This document shows, in pieces, positions 1 to 6,494 of a stretch of 6,494 bases of DNA. Numbering within the stretch: position 1 is the first letter of the stretch; every line of letters starts with the position of its first letter. The notes under the pieces were generated by a model, which had not been told where the DNA came from, searched no databases, and saw nothing but the letters and a program-made list of their open reading frames with translations. The DNA comes from Gammaproteobacteria bacterium. Lineage in GTDB: Bacteria > Pseudomonadota > Gammaproteobacteria > UBA9214. The position numbers were made by a program, and so were the translations under genes. The DNA lies in contig JAOUCV010000127.1 in NCBI GenBank assembly GCA_029859555.1, positions 1-6,494 on the forward strand, written 5' to 3'.

Positions 1-429
1 CTTCTGTTTCGCCAGTTGTGCTATCTGCAGTGGCGTACCCAGCAGGCGCTGGCAGCGCGTGATATCAAGGAAGGCCTCGTCGACGGAAAATATCTCGATA
101 TCCGGAGTTATATCCTGTAGTACCTCCATGATGGCGACTGAGGTTGCGGCATAGCGTTCGGGCTGCGACGGGCACTGGATAAGCTCAGGGCAAAGTTGCC
201 GGGCCTGTTTCAGGCGCATGCCGGTCTGGATGCCGTAGGCGCGCGCTTCGTAGGAGCAGGTGATAATGCAGGTTCCCTGATTGCCATTGGTGACAGCTAC
301 CGGGCGTCCGCGCCATTCGGGGCAATCGCGTTGCTCGATAGAGGCAAAGAAGGCATTCATGTCGACCAGTGCAATGGCGCGGGACCATGCTGGTAAGCGG
401 TTTTTTCTATTAGGGACGGCTTTGTTCAT
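1..429 (-). CDS. dinB: DNA polymerase IV (Y-family, DinB-like), N-terminal part; gene runs off the window
   Basis: Reading the minus strand from the ATG at 429 gives 143 uninterrupted codons to the window edge; the 3' end is missing. Y-family polymerases carry out error-prone translesion synthesis and are induced by the SOS response. The palm-domain motifs are visible: LVDMNAFFASIEQ at residues 21-33, with the first metal-binding Asp at D23 and a Phe steric gate at F28, and SVDEAFLDI with the catalytic pair D117-E118. The segment TCIITCSYEARAYGI (about 53-67) matches the fingers and nucleotide-pocket region of Pol IV. D23 lies about 15 residues further in than the matching Asp of E. coli DinB, so the protein has a short basic N-terminal extension if this ATG is used. 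The next in-frame Met is M24, inside the catalytic motif, so 429 is the only plausible ATG. The gene is divergent from the kinase and has a LexA box directly before the start. The DinB subfamily is more likely than UmuC from the motif wording. Confidence 0.92.
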   Translation of the reverse strand, partial: MNKAVPNRKNRLPAWSRAIALVDMNAFFASIEQRDCPEWRGRPVAVTNGNQGTCIITCSYEARAYGIQTGMRLKQARQLCPELIQCPSQPERYAATSVAIMEVLQDITPDIEIFSVDEAFLDITRCQRLLGTPLQIAQLAKQK

Positions 430-430
430 A

Positions 431-450
431 TACTGTAATTATATACAGTA
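431..450 (-). promoter_or_regulatory. LexA (SOS) box with an embedded -10 element for dinB
   Basis: On the minus strand the site is two perfect 7-bp inverted arms, TACTGTA and TACAGTA, around the central hexamer TATAAT. It fits the gammaproteobacterial LexA consensus CTG-N10-CAG. The central hexamer (438-443) is also a perfect sigma-70 -10 box in the dinB direction, so bound LexA would cover the promoter. Transcription would be expected to start about 429-431, at or next to the ATG. I see no good -35 box upstream and no room for a Shine-Dalgarno sequence. Confidence 0.9.
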
Positions 451-537
451 TTTTTGGATGAATATAGCTTGTTAGAGAAGGTAGCGTTATAGGTGCGCTA
501 ATGTTATCGATTCTATATATTGTTACTATTTAATTTT

Positions 538-556
538 CATGACTTGCAAGCTCATG
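538..556. promoter_or_regulatory. Imperfect inverted repeat, possible operator upstream of the kinase gene
   Basis: The 19 bases have an 8-bp perfect palindromic core, CTTGCAAG (543-550), flanked by CATGA on the left and TCATG on the right. One extra C makes the dyad imperfect. It lies about 40 bp before the likely kinase start, a suitable place for a regulator or a -35 region. The sequence does not identify a binding protein, and a single short dyad in AT-rich DNA may be chance. Confidence 0.25.
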
Positions 557-583
557 TGACGTGCAATAAGTATTTTTTAGGAT

Positions 584-592
584 GGGGGGGGG
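584..592 (+). repeat. Run of nine G at the kinase translation start
   Basis: Nine consecutive G, followed by AG, make up the purine-rich stretch in front of ATG 597. If translation starts there, this run is the Shine-Dalgarno region and its length sets the spacing. If it starts at ATG 582, the run lies in codons 1-4 and a length change would shift the frame. Either way it is a site where slippage could alter expression. Confidence 0.6.
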
Positions 593-596
593 AGTG

Positions 597-2654
597 ATGT
601 CTGGCGATAATAAGCTTGAAAAAGAACAAGCTATGCTGAGGATGATCATAGTTGGTGTTGTATTTATTTGCATACTAATTGTTAGGGTTAAAGAGAATAT
701 CTCAGCAAGTTCGATTGATATGGCGATTAACTATGGTGTGGCAAATATTTTACTGTCAGCTATTCTTTTTGCATTTGTATGGAAAGACTTTTTATTGAAG
801 GAGGTAAGATATAGTTTAGGTATGATTTTAGATGTTGTAAGTGTGACTATAATAATGAACTATTTGTCACACTATGGTGCTCCACTGTTTTCTGTGTACC
901 TCTTCGTTACTATTGGTAATGGGTTTCGTTACGGTGTTAAGTATTTAATAGCATGTGCGTCATTGTCGATATGCTGTTTCATGGTTTTGTCAATAACCAG
1001 CCCGTTTTGGGGAAATCTAGGTCCAATAGTTATTACTGGTATTGTTGTTCTAGCAGTAGTGCCGTCTTATGTAGCTTTATTGCTTAGAAGATTAAACATG
1101 GAAAAAGAACGCGCAGAACAGGCAAACATCGAAAAAACCAGGTTTCTGGCAAATGTTAGTCATGAAATAAGAACGCCACTAAATGCCATTGTTGGTTTCA
1201 GTGACTTGTTGGGAAAAACGACTGACGAGATGAAGCAGGCACAGATTGCAAAAAATATAAAAGCTGCATCAAGAAGTCTGATGGCCTTGATAGAAGGAGT
1301 GCTGGATTTTTCAAGGATCGAGTCCGGGCGTGTACAGATAAAAAATGAAGCGTTTGATCTGTATGCGCTGATTCATTCCGTTAGCAGTCTGTTTTCCATG
1401 CAGATGGAGCAAGGCAGGGTCAGGTACATAACAGATATGGATGTCATCCTGTCACCGTGTATATATGGTGACAGTGACCGGATACGACAGATTCTGGTGA
1501 ACCTGATCGGCAACGCCGCCAAATTCACTTCAGCCGGCGAAATTAGCCTGGTGGTGCGGAAAATTGACGACGAGGAGCGAGGTGCGCAGATTCTATTCGA
1601 GGTGAACGATACCGGGATCGGTATTCCCGGCGAGCTTCAATCACGAATCTTTGAAAGATTCAGGCAGGCGGATGATTCTGTGCAGCGGCAATATGGCGGT
1701 ACCGGACTGGGTACGGCAATTGCCAAGCACCTGGTCGAGCTGATGGGGGGTGTGATTGGAGTTGAAAGCGAGCAGGGTAAAGGCAGCAAATTCTGGTTCC
1801 GGTTGCCGCTACACAGTGTGGCTGATGCAACAGGCGCAGCCTTTACTATGGAGGCAGGATACCCGGAGTACTGTTTACTTACAAAGGACACGGTCAAGGT
1901 CCGGTTATTCAAGGATGTTAGCTGTGATAGCAGTGCACTGATCTGCCAGGATTGGCAAACCCTGAAACAGCGTGATGTTCGGTTTGATGATTGCTGCGTC
2001 ATCATCGATTGTCAGGATTTGCCGATGGATGAATTATCAGTACTGGTCAATGAGGCCCATGAGGCAGGCGTTTGTCTGGTTGCGCTTGATGAGCGTGCTG
2101 GCAGACGTATGCAGTATCTGCATGCAGGGTTTGACCTGGTTGTTGACTCGCTTGAGCGCTTCGATAATGTACGCATGTATGCTTCACAGGTTCTGAACAG
2201 TTGTTCAAAACAGCTGCGCCGGGAGGATCTCAGCCGTTTCCGGAAGGATGATAAGCCACTCATGGTACTGGTGGCTGATGACAGCAAGCTGAACCGCCAT
2301 GTAATGCGGGCAATGCTGGATGACATGGGTGTTGCCTCCGAGTTTGCGGCATCCGGTGCCGCGGCGCTGGAAAAATTGCAGTCCGGCAGTTATGACCTGC
2401 TGCTGCTTGATATCCAGATGCCTGGTATGTCGGGTTTTGATGTCATTGAAGCCTACCAGGCTGCTAATTCAGGTGGAGATATGGCCCCTGTGATGGTGGT
2501 AACAGGCGATGCGACCACAGAGGTCCATGATGAGTGCAATCGCCTGGGAGTGAGCCGCTTTATGCTCAAGCCGGTAGATCAGGAAATGCTGCGTGATGCG
2601 TTCACCAGCCTGATAAAGCCTGTTGAGGGTGAATATAGCCCCGGTATTGCTTGA
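597..2654 (+). CDS. RpfC-like membrane hybrid sensor histidine kinase without HPt domain
   Basis: This is a 685-residue two-component hybrid kinase. About six hydrophobic segments (residues 14-31, 42-62, 73-91, 95-110, 114-134, 141-163) form the membrane input domain. VTIGNGFRYG near 104-113 and the spacing around it resemble the N-terminal domain of Xanthomonas RpfC, the DSF fatty-acid signal sensor. A HisKA domain follows with ANVSHEIRTPLN and phospho-accepting H189. The ATPase domain has an N-box (N302, N306), G1 DTGIGI at 338-343 and G2 GGTGLGTAI at about 367-375, where LGT instead of LGL also recalls RpfC. Residues 410-540 look like a degenerate receiver, and a complete receiver at about 555-673 has D561, D562, D605, T636 and K658. 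RpfC ends in an HPt domain; this protein stops right after the receiver. I start at ATG 597, preceded by GGGGAG; ATG 582 is in frame and adds five residues but has no spaced ribosome site. No rpfF or rpfG is in the window, so DSF sensing is inference from similarity. Confidence 0.85.
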   Translation: MSGDNKLEKEQAMLRMIIVGVVFICILIVRVKENISASSIDMAINYGVANILLSAILFAFVWKDFLLKEVRYSLGMILDVVSVTIIMNYLSHYGAPLFSVYLFVTIGNGFRYGVKYLIACASLSICCFMVLSITSPFWGNLGPIVITGIVVLAVVPSYVALLLRRLNMEKERAEQANIEKTRFLANVSHEIRTPLNAIVGFSDLLGKTTDEMKQAQIAKNIKAASRSLMALIEGVLDFSRIESGRVQIKNEAFDLYALIHSVSSLFSMQMEQGRVRYITDMDVILSPCIYGDSDRIRQILVNLIGNAAKFTSAGEISLVVRKIDDEERGAQILFEVNDTGIGIPGELQSRIFERFRQADDSVQRQYGGTGLGTAIAKHLVELMGGVIGVESEQGKGSKFWFRLPLHSVADATGAAFTMEAGYPEYCLLTKDTVKVRLFKDVSCDSSALICQDWQTLKQRDVRFDDCCVIIDCQDLPMDELSVLVNEAHEAGVCLVALDERAGRRMQYLHAGFDLVVDSLERFDNVRMYASQVLNSCSKQLRREDLSRFRKDDKPLMVLVADDSKLNRHVMRAMLDDMGVASEFAASGAAALEKLQSGSYDLLLLDIQMPGMSGFDVIEAYQAANSGGDMAPVMVVTGDATTEVHDECNRLGVSRFMLKPVDQEMLRDAFTSLIKPVEGEYSPGIA

Positions 2655-2678
2655 TACGAGCCGGCAGGTTCGTAGAAT
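2651..2678 (+). promoter_or_regulatory. Candidate sigma-70 promoter for gltX-glnS
   Basis: TTGATA (2651-2656), overlapping the kinase stop codon, is separated by 16 bp from TAGAAT (2673-2678). Both hexamers match consensus at five of six positions. Transcription would start near 2685, about 25 bp before the gltX ATG. A T6 run at 2686-2691 follows an imperfect GAGCC/GGCTTC pairing, too weak for me to call a terminator of the kinase gene. Confidence 0.5.
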
Positions 2679-2708
2679 AGGCTTCTTTTTTGACCGGTTA
2701 ATAACTTC

Positions 2709-4124
2709 ATGAGTACCAAAACACGTTTTGCGCCCAGTCCGACGGGCTATCTGCATGTTGGTGGCGCACGTACCGCGCTGTTTTCCTGGCTGCATGCCCG
2801 CAAGCACGGCGGGAAGTATGTGTTGCGCATTGAAGACACCGATCTGCAGCGTTCCACAGCTGAATCTATAAATGCCATTCTTGAGGCTATGACGTGGCTC
2901 GGGCTTGAGTACGATGAAGGCCCGTTCTACCAGACCAAACGTTTTGACAGATATAACGAAGTAATCGACGAGTTGCTGGAAAAAAATCTCGCCTATCGTT
3001 GTAATTGTCCAAAGGAACGGCTGGAAACCTTGCGGGAAGGTCAAATGGCGCGCAAGGAGAAACCTCGCTATGACGGGCATTGTCGCAGTTTATCGATTGA
3101 GGCAACCGAGCCTCATGTGATCCGTTTCCGTAATCCGGATGAGGGTACGGTTGTCGTCGATGACCAGGTGCGTGGCAAGATCGTGTTTAGTAATAATGAG
3201 CTGGATGATTTGATCATCAGGCGTAGTGATGGTTCACCAACCTACAACCTGACCGTCGTGGTCGACGATTCTGACATGGGTATTACCGACGTAATTCGTG
3301 GTGATGACCATGTGAATAATACGCCGCGCCAGGTCAATATTCTGAAGGCGCTTGGCAAGGAGCCTCCACGCTATGCGCATGTGCCGATGATTCTCGGTGA
3401 TGATGGATCTCGGCTGTCGAAACGTCATGGTGCGGTCAGTGTGATGGAATACCGCAACCAGGGTATTCTGCCGGAGGCGCTGTTGAATTACCTCGTACGG
3501 CTCGGATGGTCACATGGTGACGAGGAACTCTTTACGCTGGACCAGATGGTCGAGCTGTTTGCCATAGAGGACGTCAACAAGGCGGCTTCTGCATTCAACA
3601 CCGAGAAGCTGCTGTGGATTAACCAGCACTATATAAAGCAGTCTGAACCGGCACGCGTTGCCCGATTGCTAAGCCCGCACATGGGCGATCTCGGCATTGA
3701 CCCGGCTGCGGGCCCCGACCTGGTTGAGGTGGCTCGCCAGCAGCAGGAACGTGCCAAAACACTGGTCGAGATGGCCGAGATCAGTGCCTTCTTTTACCGG
3801 GATTTTGATGAATTTGAACCGAAGGCAGCAAAAAAACATCTCAAGGCAGCAGCACTGGAGCCTTTACAGCAGGTGCGTCAGAAACTTGCAGCGCTGGACG
3901 GCTGGGTGGGAGAAGAACTGCACCAGGTTGTAATCGACGTGTCCGCATCGCTGTCACTGAACATGGGCAAGGTGGCACAGCCACTGCGTGTCGCTGTCGC
4001 CGGCAGGGCGGCATCGCCGGGTATTGATGTAACACTGGAGCTGGTTGGCCGGGAGGCCTGCCTGCGACGTATCGACAAGGCACTTGCCTATATTAACCAT
4101 CGTATAGAAGAGCAGGCATCATGA
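2709..4124 (+). CDS. gltX: Glutamate--tRNA ligase (GluRS)
   Basis: GluRS activates glutamate with ATP and charges tRNA-Glu in the cytoplasm. The protein is 471 residues, the same length as E. coli GltX. The class I signature is at the N-terminus: [18 protein letters not shown], with the HIGH-type motif HVGG at residues 16-19, followed by RIEDTD at 40-45. The KMSKS-type motif is SRLSKRHG, with LSKR at 236-239. The zinc module after the first half of the Rossmann fold has C98-x-C100 and C125. The fourth ligand seems shifted, because residue 127 is Ser while H124 is adjacent. The C-terminal 170 residues are the alpha-helical anticodon-binding part. The start follows TTAATAACTTC, with no clear Shine-Dalgarno sequence, but the first residues match the family closely so the ATG is secure. 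The stop overlaps the glnS start. With GlnRS next door, this enzyme is expected to be the discriminating type that charges only tRNA-Glu. Confidence 0.97.
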   Translation: MSTKTRFAPSPTGYLHVGGARTALFSWLHARKHGGKYVLRIEDTDLQRSTAESINAILEAMTWLGLEYDEGPFYQTKRFDRYNEVIDELLEKNLAYRCNCPKERLETLREGQMARKEKPRYDGHCRSLSIEATEPHVIRFRNPDEGTVVVDDQVRGKIVFSNNELDDLIIRRSDGSPTYNLTVVVDDSDMGITDVIRGDDHVNNTPRQVNILKALGKEPPRYAHVPMILGDDGSRLSKRHGAVSVMEYRNQGILPEALLNYLVRLGWSHGDEELFTLDQMVELFAIEDVNKAASAFNTEKLLWINQHYIKQSEPARVARLLSPHMGDLGIDPAAGPDLVEVARQQQERAKTLVEMAEISAFFYRDFDEFEPKAAKKHLKAAALEPLQQVRQKLAALDGWVGEELHQVVIDVSASLSLNMGKVAQPLRVAVAGRAASPGIDVTLELVGREACLRRIDKALAYINHRIEEQAS

Positions 4125-5818
4125 ATGAGGGTGAAGCAACTGTAGCAGGTAACTTTATTCGCCAGATAATCGATGGCGACAATGCCACTGGCAAGCATCG
4201 GGGCAGGGTGGTCACACGCTTTCCTCCTGAGCCAAATGGTTATCTGCATATCGGTCATGCCAAGTCGATTTGTCTGAATTTTGGTATTGCTGTCGACTAC
4301 AAGGGCACCTGTAATCTTCGCTTTGACGATACTAATCCGCACAAGGAAAACGTCGAATATATTGAGTCAATCAAGCAGGATATCCATTGGCTGGGGTATG
4401 ACTGGGGTGATCGTTTGTACTATGCCTCTAACTACTTTGACCGACTCTACGAGATCGCGGTTGAGTTGATCAAGGCCGGTAAGGCCTATGTGTGTGACTT
4501 GACGGCAGATGAAACGCGAGAGTTTCGCGGTACCCTGACAGAGGCGGGCAAGCCCAGTCCTTACCGGGAACGCCCGGTTGATGAAAATCTAGAGCTGCTG
4601 CAGCGTATGCGTGCCGGTGAGTTTGAGGATGGAGCGCGGGTACTACGGGCAAAGATTGATATGGCTTCACCCAACATGAATATGCGTGACCCGACGCTAT
4701 ACCGTATTCGCCAGGGCGTTATTCATCACCAGACTGGCGAGTCATGGTGCATGTATCCCATGTATGACTTTACCCATCCCGTGTCTGATGCACTGGAAGG
4801 TATTACGCATTCGATTTGTACCCTGGAATTCGCTGATCATCGCCCATTGTATGACTGGATACTGGAAAATACTTCCGTGCCCTGTCATCCACAACAGATC
4901 GAATTTTCCCGGCTGAATCTCGAATATACAGTCATGAGCAAGCGCAAACTCACCACACTGGTTGATGATGGGCATGTTGAAGGCTGGGATGACCCGCGTA
5001 TGCCAACCATAGCCGGGCTGCGCCGACGTGGCTTTACACCAGAATCTATCCGGGATTTTTGCACGCGTATTGGTATCAGCAAATCCGAAAATACCGTGCA
5101 GATGGGAATGCTTGAGAGTTGTATCCGGGAAGATCTGAATGCCAATTCGCAGAGAAGAATGGCCGTATTGCATCCACTCAAGGTTGTGCTTACAGATTAT
5201 CCGAAAGGACAGGAACAACAGCTGGAAGTGGCTAATCATCCACAGGATGAATCACTGGGTACACGCACTGTGCCTTTTACCGGTGAGCTCTACATTGACA
5301 GGCAGGATTTTCTTGAAACCGCTTCAAAGAAATTCAAGCGCCTGGTTACCGGTGGCGAAGTGCGTTTGCGCAATGCTTATGTCATTCGATGTGACGAGGT
5401 TATCAAGGATGCAGCTGGCGAGATTGTCGAACTGCATTGCAGTTATGATCCAGCGACCCTTGGAGCCAATCCCGAAGGTCGCAAGGTCAAGGGCGTTATT
5501 CACTGGGTTTCTGCGAAATACGGTATTGAGGCGGAAATACGCCTGTATGACCGTTTGTTCAGCCAGCCAGCCCCCGATACCAGCCGGGATGAAAAGGACT
5601 TCCGTGAGTACCTGAATCCGGATTCACTGCGGACGCTCACGCAAAGTATTGTTGAGCCGTCGCTGGCAGATGCACACCCGGGAGAACGTTTTCAGTTCGA
5701 GCGTGAAGGTTATTTTTGCGTGGATCTGCACCAGCCGGAGGGTTCGCCGATGATCTTTAATCGTACCGTGACCTTGCGTGATTCCTGGGCGAAGATCGAG
5801 GCGCAGCAAAAAGCCTAG
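4121..5818 (+). CDS. glnS: Glutamine--tRNA ligase (GlnRS)
   Basis: GlnRS charges tRNA-Gln with glutamine directly, avoiding the GatCAB amidation route. The protein is 565 residues, close to the roughly 554 of E. coli Gln[19 protein letters not shown] carries the HIGH motif at residues 43-46. LRFDDTNP (66-73) follows, and the KMSKS-type motif is VMSKRKL at 271-277. The active-site segment with [16 protein letters not shown] (216-231) and CTLEF (233-237) is intact. The second half is the two beta-barrel anticodon-binding domains, recognisable from [11 protein letters not shown] and the WVSAK segment. No YqeY-like or GatB-like extra domain is present. The ATG lies inside the last codons of gltX (ATGA overlap), with GAAGAGCAGG just upstream as a ribosome site, so the pair is probably one mRNA with coupled translation. 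No convincing terminator follows the stop before the tRNA promoter. Confidence 0.97.
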   Translation: MNEGEATVAGNFIRQIIDGDNATGKHRGRVVTRFPPEPNGYLHIGHAKSICLNFGIAVDYKGTCNLRFDDTNPHKENVEYIESIKQDIHWLGYDWGDRLYYASNYFDRLYEIAVELIKAGKAYVCDLTADETREFRGTLTEAGKPSPYRERPVDENLELLQRMRAGEFEDGARVLRAKIDMASPNMNMRDPTLYRIRQGVIHHQTGESWCMYPMYDFTHPVSDALEGITHSICTLEFADHRPLYDWILENTSVPCHPQQIEFSRLNLEYTVMSKRKLTTLVDDGHVEGWDDPRMPTIAGLRRRGFTPESIRDFCTRIGISKSENTVQMGMLESCIREDLNANSQRRMAVLHPLKVVLTDYPKGQEQQLEVANHPQDESLGTRTVPFTGELYIDRQDFLETASKKFKRLVTGGEVRLRNAYVIRCDEVIKDAAGEIVELHCSYDPATLGANPEGRKVKGVIHWVSAKYGIEAEIRLYDRLFSQPAPDTSRDEKDFREYLNPDSLRTLTQSIVEPSLADAHPGERFQFEREGYFCVDLHQPEGSPMIFNRTVTLRDSWAKIEAQQKA

Positions 5819-5933
5819 GGTTTGGCAATTTTTCAGCCAATCAGCGAGTTAACAGCGAGCAGAAAGGACGATATATCCGCTTTCAGCCTTGACAGCGGAG
5901 GGTGCCTGACGTAAATTGCCCGCTCTGTTTTAC
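5819..5933 (+). other. Intergenic region between glnS and tRNA-Ala
   Basis: The first 60 bases hold a weak hairpin, TTGGC/GCCAA (about 5822-5840), whose T-run is in the loop rather than after the stem, so it is not a standard terminator. The second half is the tRNA promoter described separately. No gene is visible. Confidence 0.5.
5889..5923 (+). promoter_or_regulatory. Strong stable-RNA promoter for the tRNA genes
   Basis: A perfect -35, TTGACA (5889-5894), is followed after exactly 17 bp by TAAATT (5912-5917), a near-consensus -10. The next six bases, GCCCGC, form a GC-rich discriminator of the kind found at promoters repressed by ppGpp and DksA in the stringent response. Transcription should start near 5924, about ten bases before the mature 5' end of tRNA-Ala. 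Confidence 0.85.
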
Positions 5934-6009
<76 letters not shown>

Positions 6010-6061
6010 GAACAAGATGTCTAGACCTGTGCCTTTTTTAACCACTCGTATGGTTGAATGC

Positions 6062-6087
6062 AGCACCGCAGTCCGGTGCTTGTTTTT
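6062..6087 (+). terminator. Terminator-like hairpin between tRNA-Ala and tRNA-Glu
   Basis: AGCACCG (6062-6068) pairs perfectly with CGGTGCT (6074-6080) over a five-base loop, followed by TGTTTTT. That has the form of a rho-independent terminator with an interrupted T-run. Only ten bases separate it from tRNA-Glu, and I find no good promoter there or in 6010-6061. It may therefore be a partial terminator or a processing hairpin within a shared tRNA transcript. Confidence 0.6.
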
Positions 6088-6097
6088 GATGTTTCTA

Positions 6098-6300
<203 letters not shown>

Positions 6301-6328
6301 CGCAGGGGTGAGGAGCGCTGCGACGAAT

Positions 6329-6473
6329 AATCCCCTTGGGGACGCCATAAATAAACAAGCCCGCTTCAAGCGGGCTTTTTTATTTGTCCGGTTTTTACAA
6401 GGGGATGAGAACCCCGGGTTCGAGCCGAGCGATGCGCAGCATAGCGAGACAGCAACGCCGCAGGCGTTGACCC
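6329..6473 (+). repeat. tRNA-Glu tail repeat, copy B
   Basis: This is the second copy of the 145-bp block. It begins with the last 19 bases of tRNA-Glu (6329-6347: end of the T loop, 3' half of the T stem, 3' acceptor strand, discriminator, CCA) but has no 5' tRNA part before it, so it cannot fold as a tRNA. It is preceded by GACGAAT, faintly like the TTCGAAT of the real T loop. After 6473 the similarity to copy A collapses, and the window ends 21 bases later. Confidence 0.95.
6357..6385 (+). terminator. Intrinsic terminator (copy B)
   Basis: This is an exact copy of the terminator 173 bp upstream: AAGCCCGC and GCGGGCTT around TTCAA, then a T6 tract. No complete gene lies between the two terminators, so it would act only on read-through or on an unseen transcript. 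Confidence 0.88.
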
Positions 6474-6494
6474 TCAGGGGGCTGGCGCGGCAGT

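Larger units (their letters stand above)
430..596. other. AT-rich divergent intergenic region between dinB and the kinase gene
   Basis: Apart from the LexA box this stretch holds no gene. It must contain the kinase promoter, but I find no convincing -35/-10 pair on the plus strand. TTGCAA at 544-549 with a weak hexamer 17 bp downstream is the best of poor candidates. An imperfect dyad, CATGACTTGCAAGCTCATG, lies at 538-556 and overlaps that TTGCAA. A run of nine G occupies 584-592, directly before the likely kinase start. Confidence 0.5.

Noticed and set aside
185..388. A closed 67-codon frame on the minus strand inside the dinB region.
   Set aside because: It is in a different frame from the Pol IV motifs and its translation has no family character. 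The real frame runs off the window edge.
2469..3080. A 203-codon open frame on the minus strand overlapping the kinase end and gltX.
   Set aside because: It lies opposite two strongly supported genes, including the intact GluRS signature, and its translation resembles no family I know.
5822..5840. Hairpin TTGGC/GCCAA after glnS as a terminator.
   Set aside because: The stem has only five pairs and the T-run is in the loop, not after the stem.

Overview
The window looks like chromosome of a gammaproteobacterium that cannot be placed more precisely by eye. The clues are a Y-family polymerase gene behind a LexA box of the CTG-N10-CAG type, a canonical GlnRS (glnS is typical of gammaproteobacteria) next to GluRS, tRNA-Ala(GGC) and tRNA-Glu(UUC) genes with encoded CCA ends, and an RpfC-like sensor kinase. 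Base composition is mixed: the 5' third of the kinase gene is AT-rich, the rest near 50-60% GC.

Layout. (1) Positions 1-429, minus strand: the first 143 codons of a DNA polymerase IV gene that continues beyond the window. Its promoter is recognisable: a perfect 20-bp LexA palindrome (431-450) has a consensus -10 hexamer at its centre and sits one base from the ATG, so the mRNA is probably leaderless. (2) 430-596: an AT-rich divergent intergenic region with an imperfect palindrome and a run of nine G at the start of the next gene. (3) 597-2654, plus strand: a membrane hybrid histidine kinase resembling RpfC, the DSF quorum-sensing sensor, with a degenerate receiver-like segment and a complete receiver but no C-terminal HPt domain. 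(4) 2709-4124 and 4121-5818: gltX and glnS, overlapping by four bases as a translationally coupled pair, with a promoter candidate in front of gltX. (5) 5889-6174: a strong stable-RNA promoter with a GC-rich discriminator, then tRNA-Ala(GGC), a terminator-like hairpin, and tRNA-Glu(UUC). (6) 6156-6494: a 145-bp block present twice with a 173-bp period. Each copy starts with the last 19 bases of tRNA-Glu and carries an intrinsic terminator followed by small GCA-loop hairpins.

How it fits together. gltX, glnS and the tRNA-Glu gene put both glutamate-family class I synthetases and one of their substrates in about 3.5 kb. The kinase and the polymerase are separate units. The part most worth a second look is the tRNA-Glu tail repeat, which resembles in architecture the 178-bp repeats after the E. 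coli tyrT tRNA gene. No CRISPR array, transposase, phage gene or obviously new multi-gene system is visible.
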